Assembly: GCF_036867415.1 (NCBI RefSeq)
Contig: NZ_JBAJHU010000011.1
Span: 1 to 64,000, forward strand
Origin: Rossellomorea sp036867415
Lineage (GTDB): Bacteria > Bacillota > Bacilli > Bacillales > Bacillaceae_B
DNA length: 64,000 nucleotides
Reading direction: 5' to 3'
The notes beneath the pieces are model-generated. The model had not been told where the DNA came from, ran no database searches, and saw only the letters and a list, made by a program, of their open reading frames with translations. A program made the translations under genes and the position numbers. Positions 26,422 through 34,320 of this stretch are shown here, in pieces (the stretch's first letter is position 1; every line of letters begins with the position of its first letter).

Positions 26422-26895
26422 CTATATGGATATAGAAAAAGCAGGTTCATCAAATGTCAGTATATTGTCTTCTGAAAAACCGAACTTCAAATAAAACAAT
26501 CTCCCCGCTTCATTTTCTGGATGAACAGTTAAACGCAGGCGTTTACTAGAAGGATTATTCTGTTTAATATATAGGATTAATTCATTCAATGCCTTTGAAC
26601 CCCATCCGTTTCTTTGAAACCTTTTATCAATGAAAAAATGAAACAGCCAATAATCCTCCTCACTGCCTGGTGTATAATGCAAATTGAAAAATCCAACCAT
26701 CTTCTTCTGATTATAAATTCCATACGGCTCAACCATTTTCCCGCCTGGTCTTATGTATGCTTTAGCAAGGGCAATAGCGGCGGGAGGATGAACAGAGGCA
26801 ACAAATTTCTGCTGTTCATCGTATACTGATAGTGCAAGTGCATCTCTCCAATTATCTGAACTTATTATTTTTATTTCTATATTGTCCATACTCAT
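26422..26895 (-). CDS. GNAT family N-acetyltransferase
   Basis: An acetyl-CoA-dependent acetyltransferase of 157 aa. Motif A is FIDKRFQRNGWGSKALNELI, with the R-x-x-G-x-G pattern as Q-R-N-G-W-G. Motif B continues LTVHPENEAGRLFYLKFGF. It resembles spermidine/spermine N1-acetyltransferase relatives (BltD/PaiA-like), but the substrate is not assigned. ATG at 26895 follows GTGAGGTGAGA. Confidence 0.85.
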   Translation of the reverse strand: MSMDNIEIKIISSDNWRDALALSVYDEQQKFVASVHPPAAIALAKAYIRPGGKMVEPYGIYNQKKMVGFFNLHYTPGSEEDYWLFHFFIDKRFQRNGWGSKALNELILYIKQNNPSSKRLRLTVHPENEAGRLFYLKFGFSEDNILTFDEPAFSISI

Positions 26896-27109
26896 TCTCA
26901 CCTCACTACTTATTTTCGACTCTGTTTTAAACTTACCTGCTGAAACGTCATTTAAATATATTTATGAATAGGGGATAGGTTCTAGAGGGAATTTTATTGA
27001 TTTACGTATTCTTGTATTTATCTCTTCCAATCATTAGTTAATGCTAAAATATACCTAATGAACTCTTCATTGTGGTTTAAGTTTAATATCTTGAAAGGAG
27101 AAACAATAA

Positions 27110-27421
27110 ATGAGCGAAATCCAAAACCTAATGACCAAACTCAACCAATTCATAGACGAACGAAACTGGGGACCCTACCAAACCCCCAAAGACCTCGCCA
27201 TCTCCATTTCCATCGAAGCGGCCGAACTGCTCGAAGACTTCCAATGGATCAGCAGCGAAGAAGCCCTGGAAAAGAATGAAGAGAACATCCGTGAAGAAAT
27301 CGCAGATGTCTTGATCTACTCTTTAATGCTAAGTTCCAAACTTGATTTGGATGTGAAAGAGATCATTGAAGAGAAAATGGTGAAGAATGCACGGAAGTAT
27401 CCTGTGCCGGTTGAAAAGTAA
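27110..27421 (+). CDS. MazG-like nucleotide pyrophosphohydrolase
   Basis: A compact all-alpha NTP pyrophosphatase of 103 aa. The metal-binding pattern is present: SIEAAELLEDFQW gives the E-x-x-E half, and EEIADVLIYSLML gives the E-x-x-D half. Such proteins remove non-canonical nucleotides; some are like the RS21-C6 type. The first half is unusually C-rich at third codon positions. ATG follows AAAGGAGAAACAATAA. Confidence 0.88.
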   Translation: MSEIQNLMTKLNQFIDERNWGPYQTPKDLAISISIEAAELLEDFQWISSEEALEKNEENIREEIADVLIYSLMLSSKLDLDVKEIIEEKMVKNARKYPVPVEK

Positions 27422-27649
27422 GCTCGGCACTTGAACGAGAAAGGAAGCTGAATCATTTGATTCTTACCCTTAAGCAAAAAAGGCAGTAAAGATAATCACA
27501 GGGTGCGCAGCTCTATATGAAGCTGCAGCTTTTCTATATAGTTTGATGCTAGACTCTGAAATCAATTTAAATGCGGTTATCCTGACACTATGCACACTCA
27601 GTTTATTCTACGATTCTTCAAAAGCAACGGATAAAGAAAAGTAGAACGA

Positions 27650-27688
27650 CAAAGGGCGGTACAGCAATCAGTACCGCCCCATTTTATT
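27650..27688. terminator. Intrinsic terminator of the YiaAB gene
   Basis: GGGCGGTAC pairs with GTACCGCCC around a 7-base loop; ATTTTATT follows on the plus strand and the minus strand has TTTGTCG. It overlaps the stop region of the minus-strand gene. Confidence 0.75.
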
Positions 27689-28157
27689 ACTCTCTATCCC
27701 TGGCCACCTGCGTATCCCGGATATTTTTCTGAATCGTGATTGCTGCAAAAAGGCTGAGAACAAATGACATACCATAAAATCCTTTTTCACTCAGGATGAT
27801 ACTGCCTGCATTATAAAGCCCGATCGCCATTAAGGAAATCGCAACAACGACGGCAAACCAGCTGAGCCCGAAATAGATTCCCGAAACCGGGATGTCCTCT
27901 TCCTTGTCCCTCACCGCTTTTTGCAGGGATACAGCTGCATACAAACCAAATACGAGTACAGCGAAGTAATACCCCTTCTCATTCAGTTCCATTCCGGCAT
28001 TGAACAGGCCGATCAGATAAGCGGATACCCCAATCACCAAAGCTGCCCAGCTCGCTCCTTTAAATGCGGAAGTGGGTTCCCCTTCTTTTCTTTCCACCTT
28101 GATCTTTGGCTTCTTCTCATCACTCTTCATTAATGGGCTTTCATTTAAATCAGACAT
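27687..28157 (-). CDS. YiaA/YiaB family membrane protein
   Basis: A protein of 156 aa with a charged N-terminus of about 35 residues and four membrane helices in two repeats. Each repeat carries the YiaAB pattern: IGLFNAGMELNEKGYYFAVL in the first and IGLYNAGSIILSEKGFYGMS in the second, each ending in QK-x-x-RD. The function is unknown. ATG at 28157 follows GGGGAGCGGCG. Confidence 0.85.
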   Translation of the reverse strand: MSDLNESPLMKSDEKKPKIKVERKEGEPTSAFKGASWAALVIGVSAYLIGLFNAGMELNEKGYYFAVLVFGLYAAVSLQKAVRDKEEDIPVSGIYFGLSWFAVVVAISLMAIGLYNAGSIILSEKGFYGMSFVLSLFAAITIQKNIRDTQVARDRE

Positions 28158-28647
28158 TCGCCGCTCCCCTTTACTGTCATTCAAAATGCAGTGACTTCAC
28201 TGCTGCTATAAGAAACATTATAACAATTTTTTACAGATTTGGTTTATATTTTTTACTCTGAATAAATTTTTCCTGATTAAAGATATTCCACCCATCTCCA
28301 ATTAAATCTCAGCAGCTTTTTTATATTATATTCATTTTGCCCCTGGTTGCACGAACGCTAGTACTTGGCCGTGGAGCAAGCAGCTGCATAAGAAAGAGAT
28401 GGAAAAAAGGTAAGTAGCGTTATATAGGGTTGGTTCGGGATAAATGATAATAACCGCACTGATCCAATTCTTCAGAAATTGAAAAATTGAATCGTTTTTT
28501 CTATGTCAAAATAAATTTACAATAGATAGTGGTGCGAAACCATGTTTTTTAAAGCTGTAAACTGCATGTTTCAAGATTTAATTTCTGAACTTGAAAATTA
28601 TGTATAATATAACTAAGAAACTTGCCACCACTAATGAGGAATGAATA
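28158..28647. other. Divergent intergenic region
   Basis: About 490 bp between the YiaAB gene and the AraC regulator, AT-rich over most of its length. A TATAAT-like hexamer about 45 bp before the regulator is the only promoter-like element seen. No gene and no recognisable RNA. Confidence 0.4.
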
Positions 28648-29511
28648 ATGCCAAAACATGATTCTGCCAATTACATATTGCACGCCAAAAGTAATCAATT
28701 TTATTGGGAAGGTAACGGGCAATTGTCCATCAAAACGTTCTCGAACGGTAAAGCCCGTTATCAGACGAAACGGGGCTTTTTTGCCATCGAAGAGAGCAGG
28801 TACCTCCTGCTGAATGCCGGCCCTTACACCATCTCCATTGACGAACCAAGAGAGGTGGAGTCATTCTGCATTTTCTTTCAAAACGGATTCGCAGAAGAAG
28901 TTTTTCACTCCATATCAGAAACGAATGACAGGCTTTTGACCGATCCATTCAAGGATAAGAGTCCCATCGGCTTTTTTGAAAAGACCTATCCCAAAAATGT
29001 AACTTTATCTGCCCAGCTGCACGCTTTTAAACAGGCACTGTCAGGCAGTGATCGCGAATCCATTGGCCGCGAAGAACAATTTCATCAGATCATGCAAACA
29101 CTTATACACGATCAGCTCCAGACCTATCAAGAGATTGAATCAGTAAAAGCAGTGCGTAAATCAACACGTGAAGAATTATATAGAAGGGTAAACATAGCTC
29201 ATGAATATATACGGGCTTATTTTGACCTGCCCATCAAACTCGATGATATTGCAAGGGCTGCCTGCCTATCCCCAAACCATTTATTAAGGTCGTATCAGCA
29301 GATTTACAGAAGATCCCCCCATCAGCATATGACCGAATTCAGGATCCACAAAGCTAAGCAGCTTCTATCGGAAACAGATGACACGATGACAGAAATCACT
29401 TTTTTACTGGGACTTCAAAACCCTGTATCCTTCAGTAAAATGTTTAAACAATTTGCAGGCATTTCTCCCGCTGACTTTCGAAAAAAGGTGAGATTGGATA
29501 AGACAAGATAA
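28648..29511 (+). CDS. AraC family transcriptional regulator
   Basis: A protein of 287 aa. The N-terminal 150 residues are a cupin-like sensor. The C-terminal AraC domain shows both helix-turn-helices (IKLDDIARAACLSPNHLLRS, then TMTEITFLLGLQNPVSFSKM) and the closing FKQFAGISPADFRKK. It probably controls the neighbouring glyoxalase-fold gene 50 bp downstream, which is an inference from position. Start ATG with GAGGAATGAATA upstream. Confidence 0.88.
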   Translation: MPKHDSANYILHAKSNQFYWEGNGQLSIKTFSNGKARYQTKRGFFAIEESRYLLLNAGPYTISIDEPREVESFCIFFQNGFAEEVFHSISETNDRLLTDPFKDKSPIGFFEKTYPKNVTLSAQLHAFKQALSGSDRESIGREEQFHQIMQTLIHDQLQTYQEIESVKAVRKSTREELYRRVNIAHEYIRAYFDLPIKLDDIARAACLSPNHLLRSYQQIYRRSPHQHMTEFRIHKAKQLLSETDDTMTEITFLLGLQNPVSFSKMFKQFAGISPADFRKKVRLDKTR

Positions 29512-29563
29512 CCTGAATTTTTTATTATTATAGAGTAAAGACAGACGAGAGGAGTAATGATGG

Positions 29564-29941
29564 ATGGACACAGCACTGATAGAGAAAGTGGGACAAATCG
29601 GAATACCGGTGAAAGACCTGGACAGGGCTTTGAATTATTACAAGGAAACGCTTGGGCTCACCCTGCTGTTTAACACAGATCGCATGGCATTTCTTGAAAC
29701 AGGAGGGCTGCGGCTCATGTTATCACTTCCAGAAAAAGAAGAATTCGCCCATTCCAGCTCAGTACTTTATTTCCAGGTAAAGAATATACAAGAAACATAC
29801 GAGCATTTATCTGGAAAAGGAGTCCGCTTTATAGGTGAACCGCATGTGGTCGCAAAAATGGAGCTCACGGAGACGTGGATGGTATTTTTCAAAGATACAG
29901 AAGGGAATACACATGCATTCATGAGTGAGGAACAAGTATAA
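29564..29941 (+). CDS. VOC (glyoxalase/bleomycin resistance) family protein
   Basis: A protein of 125 aa with the two beta-alpha-beta-beta-beta modules of the vicinal oxygen chelate fold. IGIPVKDLDRALNYYKETLG opens module one, SVLYFQVKNIQETYEHLSGK opens module two and VFFKDTEGNTHAFM closes it with the metal-ligand glutamate region nearby. The substrate is unknown; with the AraC-type regulator upstream it may serve detoxification. ATG follows AGAGGAG. Confidence 0.85.
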   Translation: MDTALIEKVGQIGIPVKDLDRALNYYKETLGLTLLFNTDRMAFLETGGLRLMLSLPEKEEFAHSSSVLYFQVKNIQETYEHLSGKGVRFIGEPHVVAKMELTETWMVFFKDTEGNTHAFMSEEQV

Positions 29942-29989
29942 GAAACGAATGGAGGCCATCTTTTACGGGAGGTCTCCTTTTGGTATTAA

Positions 29990-30020
29990 TTGGTGCAAGG
30001 GAGTCCCCTTGCACTTTTCG
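29990..30020 (+). terminator. Intrinsic terminator
   Basis: GTGCAAGGG pairs with CCCTTGCAC around a short loop, followed by TTTTCGG. It ends the AraC-VOC transcript. Confidence 0.8.
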
Positions 30021-30142
30021 GTTAATACTATTAAAGTATATACTGGTAGAAATCCATCCTGACTGGGAACGGATTAAACTAAATCATCTTACTTTTTAAT
30101 TTTGGGAACGTGTTTCCCTGAAGGAAAGGGTTTAAATATATT

Positions 30143-31138
30143 ATGAAGAATAATTTTTGGCATGAGTTGCCTCGGCCGTTCTTTGTGTTGGCACCGATGG
30201 AAGCCGTGACCGATGTCGTGTTCCGCCACGTCGTGAGTGAAGCGGCGAGACCTGACGTGTTTTTTACAGAGTTTACGAATACAGAAAGCTACTGTCATCC
30301 GAAAGGGAAAGACAGCGTGCGCGGGCGTCTGACATTCACGGAAGATGAACAGCCTCTCGTCGCCCATATCTGGGGGGACAAGCCTGAATACTTCCGCCAA
30401 ATGAGTATCGGGATGGCGGAAATGGGCTTCAAGGGAATCGATATCAATATGGGCTGCCCTGTCCATAACGTCGCAGCAAACGGAAAAGGCTCGGGCCTGA
30501 TCCGCCGTCCGGAAGTGGCAGCAGAACTCATCCAGGCAGCCAAAGCGGGAGGACTTCCCGTCAGCGTGAAGACCCGCCTCGGCTACACCAAAGTGGAGGA
30601 ATGGCATGACTGGCTGAAGCACCTGCTGGAACAGGACATTGTCAATCTGTCCATCCACCTCCGTACAAAGAAGGAAATGAGTGACGTCGATGCCCACTGG
30701 GAGCTGATCCCTGAGATCAAGAAACTCCGTGACGAAATCGCTCCTCACACCTTACTGACGATCAACGGAGACATCCCTGACCGCCAGAAAGGACTGGAAC
30801 TCGCAGAGAAATACGGCATAGACGGCATCATGATCGGACGCGGGATCTTCCAAAATCCGTTCGCCTTCGAAAAAGAAAAGAAAGAACATACGAGTGAAGA
30901 ACTGCTGGATCTCCTAAGGCTGCAGCTGGATCTTCATGATCAGTATAACGATGAACTTGAGCCCCGGCCGTTCAAACCGCTCCGCCGCTTCTTTAAGATT
31001 TACGTCCGCGGATTCCGCGGCGCGAGCGAACTCAGAAATCGTCTGATGGAGACTCAAACTTCCGATGAAGTACGTGCGTTGCTTGATGAGTATGCAGATG
31101 GAGTGCAGGAAGAGGAAGGATTTTCGGTTTCGAAGTAA
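30143..31138 (+). CDS. tRNA-dihydrouridine synthase
   Basis: An FMN-dependent TIM-barrel enzyme of 331 aa that reduces uridine in tRNA. Visible are LAPMEAVTDVVFR at the first strand, the catalytic-loop cysteine in DINMGCPVHNVAANGKGSGL, the substrate-binding SVKTRLG and the FMN phosphate region IMIGRGIFQNPFAF. It differs from the usual Bacillus DusB types in the first half; it resembles DusC-like members. A GAAGGAAAGGG lies upstream of ATG at normal distance or slightly far. Confidence 0.92.
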   Translation: MKNNFWHELPRPFFVLAPMEAVTDVVFRHVVSEAARPDVFFTEFTNTESYCHPKGKDSVRGRLTFTEDEQPLVAHIWGDKPEYFRQMSIGMAEMGFKGIDINMGCPVHNVAANGKGSGLIRRPEVAAELIQAAKAGGLPVSVKTRLGYTKVEEWHDWLKHLLEQDIVNLSIHLRTKKEMSDVDAHWELIPEIKKLRDEIAPHTLLTINGDIPDRQKGLELAEKYGIDGIMIGRGIFQNPFAFEKEKKEHTSEELLDLLRLQLDLHDQYNDELEPRPFKPLRRFFKIYVRGFRGASELRNRLMETQTSDEVRALLDEYADGVQEEEGFSVSK

Positions 31139-31153
31139 AGTTTAGTTCTATAT

Positions 31154-31210
31154 AAAAGGGTCATCCCCCCAGTGAGCGTTCACTTATTGGGGGGATGACC
31201 TTTTTTTCAT
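31154..31210 (+). terminator. Intrinsic terminator
   Basis: AGGGTCATCCCCCCA pairs with TGGGGGGATGACCT across a loop of about 14 bases, followed by TTTTTTTC. It is a strong terminator at the end of the dus gene and the last core-like signal before the AT-rich region. Confidence 0.9.
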
Positions 31211-31284
31211 TTGCTTTAAAGGGTTTTAAAAATAAAGAAAAGGGCTCTGTAATTGATTCGGTGCCTTGTTCATAAAAGCTCTCT

Positions 31285-31680
31285 TCAATTTAATAACAGT
31301 TGGATTATTTTTTTCGTTTGTTTCTCATTTATTTTATAATAATCATTGCTAATATCACTAGCAATGAGGGTTTCATTTGTGTCAAAACCTTCATAAAAAT
31401 ATAAAACTTCTTTATCGTTATCTTTATATACAAGCTGAATTTTGTACGTTGAATCAATTGCAAGTGAATAATGTGTATTCGTAATTTTATTTGACCTATT
31501 GAGTATTCCACTAACTGTTCCGATTATCTCTTTATCAGCAGTCTTTTTACCATCTTCAAATGATTTATCACTTTCCTGAATAGTAATGCTTTTGACTCCA
31601 ATAAATCCATTAAAGAACATTGAGTAACATAACAAACAAAATAAGGCTACAACAGTGAAAATAATTACCTTTCTTTTCAT
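31285..31680 (-). CDS. Small membrane-anchored or secreted protein, unknown
   Basis: A protein of 131 aa, not recognised. Residues 5-25 are a hydrophobic signal or anchor (VIIFTVVALFCLLCYSMFF). The remainder is a hydrophilic, probably beta-rich domain (TVSGILNRSNKITNTHYSLA, then YKIQLVYKDNDKEVLYFYEG). No lipobox cysteine at the right place. The ribosome site GCAAGGAGGTTATAG is strong, so it is a real gene. It lies in an AT-rich tract that also holds the two genes to its right. Confidence 0.7.
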   Translation of the reverse strand: MKRKVIIFTVVALFCLLCYSMFFNGFIGVKSITIQESDKSFEDGKKTADKEIIGTVSGILNRSNKITNTHYSLAIDSTYKIQLVYKDNDKEVLYFYEGFDTNETLIASDISNDYYKINEKQTKKIIQLLLN

Positions 31681-31874
31681 CTATAACCTCCTTGCGGAAT
31701 ATCAACACTGATTATTCAGCAATCCAGCACGATAATGAATATCGCTTTTCATTTGGAAAATTCTGATAACTAATGTTTATCACAGGTCGCATCCATTGGG
31801 AACAAACTGCTTTCTAAACTTATTTAATGTGAACTATCGAAAAAAAATCTGATGCACCCGGTTATTTAATTGAT

Positions 31875-32387
31875 TCAACCAGTGGAAGGCCGTTTGTAAG
31901 GGTGTTTCTTTTCAGTAAATTTCGTAAGCCAAATAGTAGCAGCAAATACAACCAAATAAACAATAAAGGATAAGTATAATTTCCAGCCGGTATATGTAAA
32001 AACATTGAATTTCACTGAAATCCATTCTATCACGATCGCTACCCCAGCCCAAAAAATAAGAAAAAACAGATGCTTTAGACCTTTAGGTTTGTAATATTGA
32101 TAGCAGCTTACTACAAAATAAGAAAGAGTTGGGTAAGTGACAAAGTGCAATAAAACATCAAATAATTCATGCGTTTTATGATCGATTGTAAAGTAAAGCT
32201 CATATGGTTTTACACCGATGGTAATATCCGCCAACAAAGCAAGAAAGACATTGAATGTCCAAATAACCGTGATAGTAACAGCAGACAAGCGTCTGGGTAA
32301 TATAAACATAAGTGCCCAAGTAATCACTGTGGAAAAGATAATAAACAGTTCATTTTCATCAAATTTCTCAGGGAGAGGTAAAATCAT
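31875..32387 (-). CDS. Polytopic membrane protein, CBO0543-like
   Basis: A protein of 170 aa with five hydrophobic segments, a central FTIDHKTHELFDVLLHFVTY motif and a basic tail. This arrangement resembles the small CBO0543 membrane family of Firmicutes, of unknown function; the assignment is from memory of the pattern only. Its start codon overlaps the stop of the next gene (TAATG), so both are made together. Confidence 0.65.
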   Translation of the reverse strand: MILPLPEKFDENELFIIFSTVITWALMFILPRRLSAVTITVIWTFNVFLALLADITIGVKPYELYFTIDHKTHELFDVLLHFVTYPTLSYFVVSCYQYYKPKGLKHLFFLIFWAGVAIVIEWISVKFNVFTYTGWKLYLSFIVYLVVFAATIWLTKFTEKKHPYKRPSTG

Positions 32388-32869
32388 TACATATTCACCT
32401 CTTTGTCTTTATAAATAAGTCTATCTAAATAAAAGGAGTAAATAGCCATTAATAAAATAATGAAAATGTATCTCATATAGGAATAAAATACATTCCAATT
32501 CACCCACTCCAGATATTGTATGTGAACGAAATACAGTTCAATGGAAACAAGTGCTGTTAAGAAGAGTGAGAGTTGAATAAGTTTATTTAAAATCGTTCTA
32601 TTAGAGAACAAAATGTAAATCAACCATAAAAGTAAAGTTGGCTTGAGTGACCACTCAGGAATTTTTTGTGTCCAAAAAATTAATTCACTCGTTGGATCTT
32701 GCTTTGTTAATTTTAAATTCATATTAATGATTACACCTGTATTTGTAAGAAGAATATTGGATAAAAAATAACAGCCCAAGACGTTGATTACGTTCATTTT
32801 CTTCATCAAGATGTATAAGGAAATAAAGGATAATATCGCTAAAATAAGAAAAACCAACACCGTTTTCAT
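32387..32869 (-). CDS. Polytopic membrane protein, unknown
   Basis: A protein of 160 aa with five predicted membrane helices and a YLEWVNWNVFYSYMRYIFII stretch near the end. It has the same size class and topology as its partner downstream and may be a diverged relative of it. The start is ATG at 32869; the ribosome site is weak (TTGGTGA). An inverted repeat (32888-32914) lies just upstream. Confidence 0.6.
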   Translation of the reverse strand: MKTVLVFLILAILSFISLYILMKKMNVINVLGCYFLSNILLTNTGVIINMNLKLTKQDPTSELIFWTQKIPEWSLKPTLLLWLIYILFSNRTILNKLIQLSLFLTALVSIELYFVHIQYLEWVNWNVFYSYMRYIFIILLMAIYSFYLDRLIYKDKEVNM

Positions 32870-32887
32870 AGTAGTCACCAACTTTAT

Positions 32888-32914
32888 TTATATGTATTTA
32901 GCTTATACATATAA
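32888..32914. promoter_or_regulatory. Palindrome upstream of the membrane-protein pair
   Basis: TTATATGTAT and ATACATATAA are perfect 10-bp inverted arms, 7 bases apart, placed about 20 bp before the start codon. Such a site suits a dimeric repressor. Confidence 0.5.
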
Positions 32915-32986
32915 TGTTGAAAATACACGGTGTATAGAAAAAACAATCGTAACGGAAAAACGTATTCTTTCTTAACCAAAAATAGA

Positions 32987-33039
32987 ACAAGCCAAAAATA
33001 TACAAATTTAATTTTAGACTTGTTTGATTTTTGGCTTGT
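32987..33039. terminator. Hairpin beside the left attachment repeat
   Basis: ACAAGCCAAAAAT pairs perfectly with ATTTTTGGCTTGT over a 27-base loop, followed by ATTTTCT. It could be a bidirectional terminator or a structural end of the cassette; it lies 15 bp outside the left att-like repeat. Confidence 0.55.
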
Positions 33040-33053
33040 ATTTTCTAAAAACT

Positions 33054-33080
33054 TCATTTACTTATGGTACTGTTCACCGT
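33054..33080 (-). repeat. att-like copy of the rlmH 3' end (outer left)
   Basis: The minus strand reads GGTGAACAGTACCATAAGTAA, i.e. codons G-E-Q-Y-H-K-stop, the C-terminus of RlmH, without an rlmH gene in front. It matches the repeat at 34240-34266 at 25 of 27 positions (TCATTTACTTATGGTA and TTCACCGT are identical). In staphylococci the SCC attachment site is exactly this end of rlmH. I read it as the distal attachment site of the cassette array. Confidence 0.75.
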
Positions 33081-33321
33081 TACAAATCAAAAAGAGGTTA
33101 AAAATATTTGCTTATAAATATCAATTCTTGAAAATCTATTTTTAAACCGGACCTATCATAAAATTAACATCAAGAATGCAACTAATACTATAAGTTTTCT
33201 ATGTTATCATCTTTTGAAAAATAGGAAATTTTTTACTAAGGTTCCTATTAGGATACATGAATATGTGATATTGTGGCAGTAATCGGCAGTATTGTTTAAT
33301 AAAAGGTGAGGAGAGATAGAC

Positions 33322-34074
33322 ATGAACTTTATTTTCGAAGATGAGACGCTAACCGTCGCCGTTGTCAAGGCGATTCACACTGGTGATGTTCTATCGTTGA
33401 AACGCCTGCTTACTGAATATCCGGGTCTGGCTACAGCTAGAATTATTAGAAGAGATAATGATGAAAAGTGCAATAGCTTGGGAATGTCGCGTACATTACT
33501 CCATGTGGTAACCGACGGGCCTGGTCACTTCCCCAACGGTGCGTTGACAGTGGGTATATTGGTTGAGGCGGGCGCTGATGTGAATGCTCGTTTCACAGGG
33601 CCACACACCGAGACACCTCTTCATTGGGCTGCTAGCAGTGACGATATCGAAGTGCTTAATGCACTTCTCGATGCCGGCGGCGACATTGAGGCATCAGGAG
33701 CAGTTATCGGAGGTGGTACGCCATTAGACGATGCGGTAGCATTCGGGCAGTGGAATGCAGCACGCCTGCTAGTAGAAAGTGGGGCGAAGACCAAGCTCTG
33801 GAACGAAGCTGCACTCGGGCTAATGGATTGCGTCAAAGAACGCTTCGCAGGCAACCCGTTACCCACCCAAATCGAGATCACCGAGGCCTTCTGGCTAGCG
33901 AGTCACGGTGGGCAGCAGAGGGTAGCTAAGTACCTCCTCCAACAGGGAGCGGACCTCAATTGGATTGGCTACGACGATCTTACTCCCCTCGATTCAGCGC
34001 TACGTAGTAACGCAAAAGAACTGATTGAGTGGTTGCGCGGTATAGGCGCAAAATCCGCCAGCGAGCTAGTATAA
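33322..34074 (+). CDS. Ankyrin-repeat protein
   Basis: A protein of 250 aa composed of ankyrin repeats: LLHVVTDGPGHFPNGALTVG with ILVEAGADVNARF, then ETPLHWAASSDDIEVLNALL with DAGGDIEAS, then GTPLDDAVAFGQWNAARLLV with ESGAKTKL, and a last pair at YLLQQGADLNWIGYDDLTPL. It is probably a protein-binding protein with no catalytic motif. ATG follows AAGGTGAGGAGAG. It is the only gene between two att-like repeats 1.2 kb apart, and its codons are visibly richer in G/C third positions than the genes on both sides, so its origin differs. Confidence 0.85.
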   Translation: MNFIFEDETLTVAVVKAIHTGDVLSLKRLLTEYPGLATARIIRRDNDEKCNSLGMSRTLLHVVTDGPGHFPNGALTVGILVEAGADVNARFTGPHTETPLHWAASSDDIEVLNALLDAGGDIEASGAVIGGGTPLDDAVAFGQWNAARLLVESGAKTKLWNEAALGLMDCVKERFAGNPLPTQIEITEAFWLASHGGQQRVAKYLLQQGADLNWIGYDDLTPLDSALRSNAKELIEWLRGIGAKSASELV

Positions 34075-34239
34075 TCGTTCAGGAGTAATTCACTTCAGAT
34101 TTATCGGGATAGACTAGACCGTTTAATAACTGACCCTTCCCTCAATGGACCGTGTGTGCTTCTTTCCCACAGACGGTTCTACCTTTTATCCCAGTTGAAA
34201 TAAAAAATTATTTTAGCCTTTTTCCCAGTAGAAAAAACC

Positions 34240-34266
34240 TCATTTACTTATGGTAAGGTTCACCGT
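34240..34266 (-). repeat. att-like copy of the rlmH 3' end (inner left)
   Basis: The minus strand reads GGTGAACCTTACCATAAGTAA, coding G-E-P-Y-H-K-stop, identical in protein sense to the end of the real RlmH at 60508-60528 (17 of 21 bases identical, most differences at third codon positions). It would be the left end of the 26-kb cassette carrying the defence genes and the recombinase. Confidence 0.78.
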
Positions 34267-34320
34267 AACGTTGGATAGGGTAAACTAACTCATAAGAACG
34301 TTGCCTTTATAAAGAGAGGT

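Noticed and set aside
30089..30748. 219-codon minus-strand frame opposite the dus gene
   Set aside because: Antisense shadow of a clear tRNA-dihydrouridine synthase; no start signals.
31258..31280. CGGTGCCTTGTTCATAAAAG resembling the att repeat
   Set aside because: It needs a two-base gap, lies in the opposite orientation and does not encode the RlmH end; chance is likely.
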